Positions 1-64,000 of a DNA stretch of 64,000 nt are shown here, in pieces. Position 1 is the stretch's first letter, and every line of letters starts with the position of its first letter. Source of the DNA: Ochotona curzoniae (lineage: Eukaryota; Chordata; Mammalia; Lagomorpha; Ochotonidae). Location: NCBI RefSeq assembly GCF_017591425.1, contig NW_024466599.1:71342501-71406500 (forward strand). The letters are read 5' to 3'. The notes beneath the pieces are model-generated. The model was given only the letters and a program-made list of their open reading frames with translations, searched no databases and was not told the origin of the DNA. A program made the position numbers and the translations under genes.

Positions 1-683
1 GAATATCCCTGTCACCTGCCTCACTGCTGGCATACTGTGGGCTCCAAGGCAGGTGTCATGCAGTCTTTGGTCAGCCTCATCTTCCAGGGGCCAGTGTTCT
101 AACCAGCCACGGGCAGGTGCCTGCCTATAGCCTGGGAACGGGCATTTTATGTCCATGGCTTCTGCAGGCCTCCATGTGGTCGGAGTCCATGGCTTGTTGT
201 TCTTAAAGGCTCTGCTAGGTAAGGGGCATTTCCACATGTCCCCATCCTTCTTCTCCCCTCTTTACCACCTCACAGCGTGCCATCGCGTTCTCTTTGAGAT
301 GTCGCTAGAGGATTCTTTGCTGCAGGTAGCAGCACCAGTGCATGTGGGTGCATGGATATGTGTGTCTTCCTCCCGTGCCTGCATGTGCGTGTGTATGCAC
401 ACGCTCTCCAGCCTCACTCATAGACAAGAACAGTAATCTGGTTCCTCCTAAAGCCGTTTTTCCAGCCCAAATACCAGTTTCCCTTGCTAGGTCTTAAACC
501 CATGACCATCGTTAATTGTAATTCATACATTAATTTGTGCCTTGAGCTGCGCGGAGGCCTTCTCACAAATCCTTAAATTGCTTCCCACAACCTGCAAAGA
601 AGCTGTCTGAGAGTTGGAGAAAAGCACAGTGCACACATTGTGTGAAAATATTGTCAACATAATTCTTTAAAGTGAACTTACCA

Positions 684-1010
684 GGGCCAGGGCTGTGGCG
701 GAGTGTGTTAAGCTTCTAGCTGCAATAGTAAAGTCCTGAAGAGGTGCCAGTTTGAGTCCAAGCTGCTTCAGGTCTGATCCAACTCCCTGCTAGTGGCCTG
801 GAAAAGCAGCAGAGGATGGCCCAAATGCTTGGGACCCTGCATCCACGTGAGAGGCTTAAAAGAAATGTTTAGCTCCTGGCTTTGGCCTGGCCCTGTCCCA
901 GCCTGCTTATTGAGGCCATTCGGGGAGTAGACCAACAGATAGAAGTCTTGCTCTGTTTCTCTCTCTCTCTCTCAAACTATGCTTTTCAAATAAATAAAAC
1001 AAATATGTTT
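684..1010 (+). mobile_element. CSINE, diverged
   Basis: tRNA-like head 'gggctgtggcggagtgtgttaag', body with 'ccctgcatccacgtgagagg', a TC-rich stretch, and the tail tttcaaataaataaaac. Confidence 0.85.
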
Positions 1011-1339
1011 TAAGAATAAAAGGAAATAGTGAAGTGAGTTTGCCGCTGCCTGAGTCAGTGACAAGTTGGCCCGATGTGCCGAGAAGGAGGTTTTGCCTTC
1101 TGGTCTTCCTCCTCCAATGTCATCTTCCCTGATCTGGTTTTGAGAACATGTTCCTGACAAACCCAAACTGTGCAATGTTCTATAAACGCTCCTGAAAATT
1201 GTCAAGGTGTTCAACATGCAGGACCACCTGAGAAGCTAGCATAGACAGGAGGGGTCTCAGGAGGCAAAGGATTCAGGGTCATATGGTATCTGAATTGGTC
1301 CCAGAACAGAAAAGGGATATTACATCAAATCAAGAAAGA

Positions 1340-1613
1340 TCTGGCGCCAGCAGCGTCCATAGGAGCAGTGACTTGAGTTCAAGTGCTCTGCTTCCACTCC
1401 AGCTCCCTGCTGGTGCAGCGGCAAAGGCAGCAGGAGTTCTTAGGCCCTCTCCATCCACCCTCGTGGTGACCAGGTCAAGTGTTCCAGGCTGCTTGCTCTG
1501 ACCTTGCGGTCATCTGGGGAGTGAGCAAGTGGCTATGATATCTCTTTCTTCTTTTCTCTTTGTAATGCTGCCTATAAATAAACAAATAAATCTTTTTCTT
1601 TAAAAAAAAAAAG
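1340..1613 (+). mobile_element. CSINE, head degraded
   Basis: Recognised from 'ccagctccctgctggtgcag', 'catctggggagtgagc' and the terminal 'aataaacaaataaatctt' plus A run. The first part of the head is barely legible. Confidence 0.75.
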
Positions 1614-2534
1614 ATCATCTGAGGAATAAAATGTGCATTTTGCATTCTAACAATGTCAGTATCAGCTCAGAAATTGTGACCAATATGCCATACTAATGTG
1701 AGGGGTGAGCAAGAGGGAGATCAGGCCCTGTGCTGTCTATGGAATTCTGTAAATTGAAAATTGATCTTAAAGAGTGGTGTTTTTAAGTTTACCCAGACAC
1801 TGAGTAGAGAGGTGGGACTGAATTAGAGTCAGTCGATACACAGTGCGTGGTAGAAGTGCTGGCACAGTTCAGTAGGGAGAAGAAGGCCTGAGCAATCCGT
1901 GGTCGTGCCGTGATTGAATACCCACACGGGGGGCGATGATCCTGCCCTCCCTTATAGCACACACAGCGTTTTCTTGTCAATGGGGCAGAAAGTGAAAGCT
2001 AAAGTGATAGCTCCTGGAACAAAGCACGGGACACTTCTCCACAGCGGGGAGGTGACCAAGGACCCCCTCATTGCTAACCACAAAATGAAACGCTGATAAG
2101 TTAGATTTTATCTGAATTTTCAAATGTTCATTTTTGCACTTTCTACACATTTATGTCTGTTTCAATAAGTTCTTGTGATTTGTTCATTGATCATGCATTA
2201 GAGACCTTTTGATTGTTTGTAAACACCTGAGATTGTAAATGTCCCTTTCAACAGTGTTTTTGCTACATCTCAGGGTCAGTGATGTTCTTGTTTTTACTGC
2301 CATTTCTTCAGCGCCACATGGGTCGTACAGTGGTATCGGTTTTTACAAGAAGTTTTTTGATTTTCTTTTTCACCACTTTAGCGACACATTGGTAATACTG
2401 TGGCATGTTGTTTAACTTTATGTTGATGGAAATTGTGTGTTTTCCCTGTTGGGGGCTGTGTTTTCTGGCATTTTGTTTAAGGGGATGTGTCATAGACGTG
2501 TAGCAGAGACCGATATGTTCAGATGTAGAGACAA

Positions 2535-2812
2535 AATGCAGTAAGATGGACTCCCAGGGAAACAGTTGAAAACACCCTGACAGTAGGATTCTGGACTCTC
2601 CAACTGTCCATGCCTACAATGTCAGGAAACACTTCAGTAGCAGCATGATGGGCTTGACTGCTCAGCAAAGACCACTCACTGTAATGCTAGAAGGAAGATC
2701 AGTAATAGAGGGAGAGGCTTTGGGGAAGGGGGTGGATGGAAATCCCAGAGCCTATGGAACTGCAACATAAAACAATAATAAAAAATAATTTAAAAAGAAA
2801 AAAAATGTTCCT
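2535..2812 (+). mobile_element. L1-type 3' end, lagomorph family
   Basis: Contains 'gatggactcccagggaaac', 'ccaactgtccatgcctac' and the terminal 'gcctatggaactgcaacataaaacaataa'. The same segments occur in reverse complement at 40258-40520, so both belong to one interspersed family with an A-rich 3' end. The L1 assignment is from memory of lagomorph L1 3' UTRs. Confidence 0.65.
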
Positions 2813-2914
2813 CAAGGAATAACATCAGGAAAGCACCAAGGCGAGTCACAGACTGGAAGCAAACGGTCTCGCTCCATACATCGGTCCCAGTGTCTGCAGC
2901 TAGGTAAACTCTGT

Positions 2915-3260
2915 GACACTGTATGAAGAGCAAAGGGGACAGGAGGAGAGGCAAGTGCACAGAAGAGAGCTGAAGCCAACAGCACACAGGAAAAGATGCT
3001 CTCTGCCGCCTAGTCTTCAGGGGAAGGCAATCCAGAATCCCCAGCAGAATCTCACCGCACACTCACTGGAGGGACTAGATGAAGACGGACAGTGCTGGGT
3101 GCTGGCAAGGATACAGAGCCCCTGGACGTCTGCACACTGCTGGTGCAGACGTGAAATTCTGCAGTCACTGTGGAAAACAGCTTGGCAGTACTTAACATGG
3201 CAACTCAACCCTTAGGTGTGCACATGCAAGAGAAGTGCAGGCATGTACACCTACAAGAAA
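2915..3260 (+). mobile_element. L1 ORF2 3' fragment, degraded
   Basis: Reads like the L1 ORF2 C-terminal region: 'gaaaagatgctc', then a segment equivalent to 'tggtgcagccactttggaaaacagtttggcag' in mammalian L1. Many indels and stops; no function. Confidence 0.65.
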
Positions 3261-3469
3261 AGAGTGCTCATTTTCACCTGAAGACTGTGTGCAACTTAGC
3301 ACTGGGGATGCTCATTTTGGCCACCATCCTTTTTTTTTTTTTTTGACATAATGTTACTGCCTTTCCTTTGTGATTAATACACATTGTGAGGGAGCTACTT
3401 TGTAAACATGCAAATATGATGCTTCTCTTCAAACTTTTTCTCACGTATCCTTTCGGAAAAGTTCATTTG

Positions 3470-3792
3470 AAATCAGAGAGATAGAGAGGACAGAAAGAGA
3501 TGTCTCATGTAGTGGCTCACTCCTCAAATGCCCACAAGTCAGTGCTAGGTTAGATTAAAATTCACAAAAGCCAAGACTGGGCCACACCAAAGCCCGGAGC
3601 CAGAAACCAGCATCTCCCTCTGGGTCTCCCACCTGGTTGGTGCAACTCCATGTTTGAGCTTTTCCCAGCTGCTTCCCAGGGAGCAGATTAGCAGGAGGCT
3701 GGAATGATGGACAGAGCTGGAACTTGAGCCCGAAGTGGCAACTTCAAGAGCCCACACACTCCACCAACCATAACACCTGTTGGTGGATCGCC
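3470..3792 (-). mobile_element. CSINE, diverged, minus strand
   Basis: The reverse complement shows the body 'gggagacccagaggg...tggtttctggctccgggc' and the downstream pyrimidine stretch. The head is degraded at the right end (cataacacctg). Confidence 0.75.
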
Positions 3793-4110
3793 TTTGCACA
3801 GCTAGTATTATGATTGCTGATGTGGGTTTTGTTTCCTGTATTCCTTATAAATTCATTGGAATTTTTCTATAAGGGAGAGCTCTCTCTCCACCTCCGTTTG
3901 TTCATTTGTTTTGCAATTTGTTATCAGTATGCACTTATGAATACAGTCAAATGTCAGTTAATGACAGGGATACCTCCCAAGAAATGTATTAACAGCACTT
4001 TTGCCACTGTGTGAACATCGTGGGATGCATTTATATAAGCTTAGTGCAGATCCATCATTCACTGTAACCTCTTGATGCAATTAGAACATGGACTAAAAGC
4101 AAGATTACAG

Positions 4111-4580
4111 GTGTCCTTGCAAAATTCATGCAAAATGTGTATTTTTAAAAATCTGTGCAGGGAAACCAGTGCTATGACAAAGCAGGTTATGCCTCTGCCT
4201 GCAGTGCTTCCAAAATGGATGCTGCTTCAAGCCTGGCTGCCACACATCTGATCCAATTCCCTGCTAATTCACTAGGAAAAGTGGCAAAAGAGGGCCACAA
4301 TCTTTGGGCCACTGTATCCACGTGGGAAGAATCTCCTGGCTCGTGGCTTCAGCCTGCCCCAGCCTCAGCCATTGCGCCCCATTTGGGAAGTGAATCAGTG
4401 CATAGAATCTCTTTCCCTTCCGCCTTTCCTCTTTCCCTCTGTCCCTTCCTCCTCTTCTCCTTCCCCCCGCCCTCTATAACTCTGATTTTCAAATGTTAAA
4501 AGGTTCTGCACATGCAGTTCAACTTTTGCACCAAAATTAACTCTTAATTCTATTTTCCATGAACTTTCTGAAGTACCCAT
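4111..4580 (+). mobile_element. Mariner-like MITE, split by a SINE
   Basis: The left end 'gtgtccttgcaaaattcatg' and right end 'ccatgaactttctgaagtac' form imperfect inverted ends of a family seen six times here. The right half keeps 'ttttgcaccaaaattaactc'. A CSINE (4155-4498) sits between the halves. Confidence 0.6.
4155..4498 (+). mobile_element. CSINE inside a MITE
   Basis: Head 'agggaaaccagtgctatgac', body with 'actgtatccacgtgggaag', then an unusually long C/T tract (4405-4475). Confidence 0.8.
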
Positions 4581-5106
4581 GTATGGAATTGATGCCGCCT
4601 AACATGGCACACTGCCTTATAGTAACCATTTTCCAAGTAGGAGTACATTCTGAACTGACAATGTAGCATAGTACATGCATAGCCAGTAATGATCTTTTTG
4701 CTTTGTTGTCTGGTGATATGTCATGCACATTATTTGTGTAGATACTATATTTTTATGTGAATGGCAGTGCAGTAGGCATGTTTAGACCAGCGTAAGTCAT
4801 GCCATATGCTATAATCTTACCTTAGGAGGGCTACAGAATCACCCAGTGATAGGAAGTTCCCAGTCCGTTATAATCTTAGGGTACCACTGTCATGTGTGCA
4901 ACCTGCCATGGATTGAATCATCATTCACAGGTTATAATCAGCATTATTGTTACTTATTCTGCGGTTCAAACTATTCCAGACTTCCCTCTCAACCTCTCTT
5001 TGCCTCTGGCTGTCATCATTATTGCTGATCATTATTTCTTGTGTAATTAGCTGCCAGATGTAGATGCCTTTGACACTGAATCTGGGCAAGTGCAATCAGG
5101 TTTTAA

Positions 5107-5427
5107 TATTTTCTATTTCTTTTTATTGTTATTATTACGAAGTCAGATATACAGAGACAAGGAGAGAGAAAGATCTTCCATCCAATGACTCACTCCCCAA
5201 GTAGCCACAATGGCCACAGCTGAACCGATCCAAAGCCAGGAGCCTGGAGCCTCTTCCAGGTCTCCCATGTGGGTATAGGGTATAGCCATCCTCGACTGCT
5301 TTCCCAGATCACAAGCATGGAGCTGGATGGGAAGCAGGGCTGCCAGGATTAGAACCGACACCCATATGGGATCCCGACATGTTCAAGGCGAGAATTTTAG
5401 CTGCTAGGCTACTACGCTGGGCCCTGT
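5107..5427 (-). mobile_element. CSINE with 13-bp target-site duplication
   Basis: Nearly full length on the minus strand. It is flanked by direct repeats aatcaggttttaa at 5094-5106 and 5428-5440. The head ends 'ctacgctgggccc'. Confidence 0.92.
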
Positions 5428-6047
5428 AATCAGGTTTTAAATGACTCCAAGAGTGTGTGTCTTAGGAAAATCCAAGAAAGCCTGAACTAGAAGAATCGCT
5501 AAGAGATGAGATTCTGAGATGTTCTGTGTATCTTCCATGTGTCCCCAACAGCACAATTAAGCTGCTGTCCCCAGCTTTTGGGTAGAGCAGCAAATAGGTG
5601 ACACGTGTGTGACATTGGAGGTGCCATGAACGAGGTGAGGACACTTATTCCCCTGGCTCCCTTCTTGGCTGCGCACCTCCATCACAGTTCTCTGGAGGAG
5701 ATACACTCCTTCCAGGTTTGCAAAATCATGTCCAGCTTGTCTCTTCACCCTCAGAGGTGCTCACAACTCTGCCATTCCAACCCTGGGTGACTGCACCGTC
5801 CCTGTTGGTCCCAGTGTCCATGCTTGGCACAGAGCTCCTCTGTCAGTCAGCCCTCTCTCTTCTGTGCAGCCTAGCCACCCATTTGCTGTGAGGCTGCTGG
5901 CTGATCAACCTGGGGAAGGATTGACCGCTGTAGACTATATGGCTACCTGGAGAAACCACTTCTCACAGTTGGTTCACACCAGCAGGTGCTCCTCTACCTT
6001 CAGTTAGGATTTTCTCTGGCACCCCTTGCTCATAAAAACAGAGCTGC

Positions 6048-6370
6048 GGCCAGGCGCAGTGGCGCAGTGGTTAAGGTCCTCACCTTGCACGCCCGGGATC
6101 CCATATGGGTGCCGGTTCTAATCCCGGCAGCCCTGCTTCCCTTCCAGCTCCCTGCCTGTGGCCTGGGAAAGCAGTCGAGGACGGCCCAAAGCTTTGGGAA
6201 CCTGCACCCGCGTGGGAGACCCGGAAGAGGCTCCTGGCTTCGGATTGGCATAGTATCGACCGTTGCGCTCACTTGGGGAGTGAATCATCAGATGGAAGAT
6301 CTTCCTCTCTGTCTTTCCTCTCTGTATATCTGCCTTTCCAATAAAAAAAAAATAATAATAAATCTTTTTT
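6048..6370 (+). mobile_element. Young CSINE with 14-bp target-site duplication
   Basis: Perfect duplications aaaaacagagctgc lie at 6034-6047 and 6371-6384. The head has clear A-box-like (tggcgcagtggttaagg) and B-box-like (ggttctaatcc) RNA polymerase III promoter elements. The tail is A/T-rich, ending aataataataaatctttttt. Confidence 0.95.
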
Positions 6371-7109
6371 AAAAACAGAGCTGCATAGAATCATTCTCAG
6401 TGGAAACTCGTTACAATAACTGCTAAGAAAGAGGTAGAGAGAGCTCTTGACCTGCCATGTGTCACATAATGCAATGCAATTAATAAAAAAAAAAAAAAGA
6501 TTTTTCAACTTCACCGTGGTGCCAAAGTGATAGATATCATACTTTGAATTCTGATTTGAAGTTTGTGCTGGACTTGAACCAATTGTGTGTGTATTTTTTT
6601 TTATTTGAAAAGCAAAACAACAGTGAAAGAAAGAGGAAGAGAGACAGATATTCTGTCCCTTGGGGCTGGGCCAGGTGGAACCCAGAAACTGAGAACTTTA
6701 GCCAGGTCTACTGGAGATCCGTGCACTTGAGCCGTCTCTGCTGCTTGCTAGAATGGGAAGTGGAGGCAGAACTCACTTCCCAGTATTTCATGTGACATTC
6801 AGATGTCGCCAGTAGTAGGTTACCGTACGGTAGCACAATGAGTTTGCCGAAAAGCCTCTTCTGTATGCTGGCAGGTGTAGCTCCTCTCAGTTCTGAGACC
6901 ATGAGGGAATCACCAGTGTTCTGCAGTATCTGTGGTGTTCACTGAGTCAGGTAGAGTCAATGAACTTAGCATCCTTCAACCTACCATAGATTTATCTGCC
7001 TCTAGTCTTACCTTAACCTGACCTCATGGGACTCTCTTTCTTCCTCAATTCTTGTCTTCCTTCATCTGCCTCATGCCTCTGTGGCTCCTTTGTAATATGA
7101 AGTGAGACA

Positions 7110-7535
7110 GTGAGTAGAGTGGCATCCATGTACACAGCAGCACGACTCAAGCTAGCTGAAAGCTGGAAGCCACCCATGTGTCCATCCATGGATGAATGAA
7201 TAAACAACACAGGGCATCTTTATGCAATGGAATAATACTGAGTCATTGAAAAGTAAAGAAATTCTGACGCATACCCCGGCACAGATGAACATGGTGCTAA
7301 AGAAAATAGGCCAGTCACAAGAGGACAAATGCTGCGTGACTCCACTTACATGCAGTTCCTAGAGAAGTCAGATTCATAGCAGCAGAAAGTCAAATGGCTG
7401 GCATGAGTGAGGAGCAATGGAGAGTAAGAGATGAACAGATACAGATGTCCAGTTTTGCAAGATGAAGAGCATTCTAGGCAGTGGCGATGATTGCATAATG
7501 TGCCCAGGGCGCCTGAACTGTGCTCTTACAAAGGG
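7110..7535 (+). mobile_element. L1 ORF2 end and 3' UTR fragment
   Basis: Matches the mammalian L1 pattern 'caacccatgtgtccatc...gataaacaa...gcaatggaataatac...gaacatggtgctaa...tacatgcagttcctagagaa'. Broken by stops and indels. Confidence 0.75.
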
Positions 7536-9527
7536 CTAGGATGGTACATTGTAGTATGCAATTTCATGCTTCACAAGTATCCTTAAAAGTTCAACAGGCA
7601 TGGGGGAAGACAACAGAGATGGCCCCACAGTGCAGCGGCTGGTGTTTCCATGGCAAGTGCCGCCTGTGGACTCACCCAGTGCCTTCTCTTCACAGCAGCA
7701 GCCATTCAGCCAGAAGACTGCAGCAGAGGTCAAGCGAGAGGGCTCTCAGAGCAGGGCCTGGGGTGCTGAGGAAAGAGAGGACGTGGGTGTCAATCTTACA
7801 GGCTTGATGGATTCCGGAAATGTTTCAGTACAAACAGATACAAATCGGGGACAGTGTGGTTGATAAAGAATAGCTATTAGTCATTTTCAGATGTTTTGTT
7901 TATGACTAAGCCACCCCAGGCATCCAAACAGGATCTCAGAACCTCAGACAGCCCAGCCCTTCTATGAGCAGGCTCTATCCAGGGACTTCTGGGAGGGGAT
8001 GTATCTCGGCTGGGTCCTTACTGCTACCCTGGGCACTTGGGCAGCCACCACTCCCTTGAGACCACAGGCCTGGAGTAGAGCATCATGGGGTGAATCAACA
8101 TCATTTTTTTCATGTCATAAGGCTTTGAGCAGAATCCATCTGGAAGACATTAAGTGCAGGCCTGTTGGCAGATGTGTTAATCCCATTTAACCATGGTGTG
8201 AACCTCAACTCCTAAGTGATGCTTCTTGTAAGTTCGTCTCCACTCAGTGTCTGCCATGAACTAACTATGACATGGATGCCAGCAGGTGCTGTGGCTGCAG
8301 AATTTCTGTTCCTTGCTTTGGCTCAGACCTGAACCCATCATGCAAGCAGGTGTCCAAAATCACAATGCCAAGCAAAAAATATGCATTGGCTCCATGATTT
8401 TTTTGCTTATCTAAAAAGTTTCGCGAGTGGCTGCTGGTGCATTGGCACAGTGTTGGCTTTGGCGTTCTGACCTCAGACCCTCTGTGCTTGAGAACAGAAG
8501 CACATGGCAATAGTGACACCACCCTTTCTGAGGTTCCCCACCCTGTCTCAGTCACATTGGGCCCTCTCCACTGTGGTGACTTGCCTTCAGTTCCCCCAGT
8601 AGGCTCTGGGAAGCTGGAGATGTTTCTGTTTGGTGTCCTGGATGGACACAGAATACCCAGACACACAGGACTATGAGAAATGTATGAATGAGAGAAGGAA
8701 TCAGGGACATAGCTTCTGATGAGGAAAGAAAGCCCAGGCTTGCATAGGATGGACGAGGAAACTGCACCAATGGGTTTGTGAGGCAGTGAGCCAGCGGACT
8801 GAAAGAGCAGAGACTCTGGGTTAGCCTCTGGTGACTGGGGGGCTCTGAGAACAGTCCTGCATCATTTCTTCGTTTTTCACATCTGCCTAAGGAAGTGTGT
8901 ATTCCTTAAGGGAGTGGCATGGGTCATTCTCCTTTGGGGCTGATCCCTCAAGGCTGTGTGTCAGAGGGCCACACGTGCATTTGAATGAATGGAGAAATAA
9001 ATACCAGCTTTAGAGTGTAGTGCCAACCACCATCTGTGTGAGGCCTGGTATAATCTCACTGACAGATCCCAAGTAGCCACCAGGAGGGGCTTTCTGGTTA
9101 CAGGCATGAGAAACGCAGACGCTGCTTCATGTAACAGGGGCTCAGAGGAGGTTCTCAAAGCATTATCTGTGGATCCAAACCTTCATTCATAGTATCATTA
9201 GCACATTTGTTAACACTCATTCTCTCATTTCTAGAAGCTGCTGGACAACCAATGATTGTGCCACTCTGATGCCCTGTGTGGTGGATGTTTGTGCATTTAA
9301 ACATTTTCCAGGTTTAATTCACGTGTGTGTGAGTACCAGGGCAAATGCTGCAAGCATTGAAAAAAAAAAAATGTTGCTGCTTCCAAGGTGTTTGAGAACA
9401 CTGAACTAAGACCTGTGGATTAGACAGGACCAAAATGGTAACAACCAGAAAGATGCAGAAACAGTAATTATCTGATCTCTTTCTATTTATTTATTTATTT
9501 TACAGAAAAAACTGCATAGAAAATCTC

Positions 9528-64000
<54,473 letters not shown>

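Larger units (their letters stand above)
1..9505 (+). other. NPAS2: NPAS2 intron 1 (3' part)
   Basis: No conserved coding segment is seen before the 9506 acceptor, so this is the distal part of the intron after the noncoding first exon. It holds CSINE copies on both strands, L1 3' fragments near 2.5-3.3 and 7.1-7.5 kb, and a MITE split by a SINE at 4.1-4.6 kb. Stretches 1-680, 1620-2530, 4590-5090, 5430-6030 and 7540-9500 show no feature I can name. Short open frames there carry no recognisable domain. Confidence 0.85.

Noticed and set aside
1980..2096. MGQKVKAKVIAPGTKHGTLL-like frame, possible small gene or processed pseudogene
   Set aside because: No match to a protein I know, no poly-A, no flanking duplication; too short to support.
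6030..6372. Open frames of 80-128 codons on both strands over the SINE (also at 20585-20864, 21957-22244, 61030-61353)
   Set aside because: They translate the same CSINE body (QLPACGLGKQSRT-like words) at every copy and are by-products of the repeat.

Overview
The window is vertebrate nuclear DNA from a lagomorph: gene-poor, intron-rich and full of tRNA-derived SINEs of the lagomorph C-repeat (CSINE) type. The youngest copies have a head reading roughly 'gcccagcgcagtggcgcaag...ggttctaatcccggcagc' and an AATAAAAATAAATAAATCTTT tail. From memory of rabbit and pika consensus sequences this fits pika (Ochotona) better than rabbit. Lagomorph is confident; pika is an inference.

One protein-coding gene is recognisable: NPAS2 (neuronal PAS domain protein 2, a CLOCK paralogue) on the + strand, present only as its 5' coding part. 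Nine coding exons splice in frame into the first 302 residues: start codon and N-terminus (9506-9559), bHLH (29656-29804), linker (38730-38821), PAS-A (41663-41752, 48532-48652, 49632-49745), inter-PAS linker and start of PAS-B (62006-62124), then PAS-B (62578-62660, 63580-63686). The promoter and 5' noncoding exon(s) lie left of the window. The rest of PAS-B and the C-terminal regulatory and glutamine-rich region lie to the right. The reconstructed protein keeps the E-box-contacting basic residues and the residues reported as heme ligands in NPAS2 PAS-A (His119, Cys170, His171).

Layout: 1-9505 is the 3' part of intron 1. 9560-29655 is a 20.1-kb intron holding a long AT-rich satellite, old L1 pieces and a mariner transposase fossil. 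29805-38729 is an 8.9-kb intron with antisense L1 debris and a 1.5-kb head-to-head inverted repeat. 38822-41662, 41753-48531 and 48653-49631 are shorter introns. 49746-62005 is a 12.3-kb intron with a CCCTGTGA-type minisatellite. 62125-62577 is a 453-bp intron with a GC instead of a GT donor. 62661-63579 is a 919-bp intron, and 63687-64000 is the start of the next.

Everything outside the exons is transposon-derived or featureless. About 40 CSINE copies are listed, several with clear target-site duplications. The rest are L1 fragments, MIR and Tigger/MER2-like relics, and a short mariner-like MITE family that was hit repeatedly by SINEs. I see no second gene, no functional tRNA or rRNA gene, no CRISPR array and no new multigene system. 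The most interesting items are the GC-AG intron with an in-frame competing GT donor 12 nt downstream, the long inverted repeat, and the SINE-linked AT satellite.
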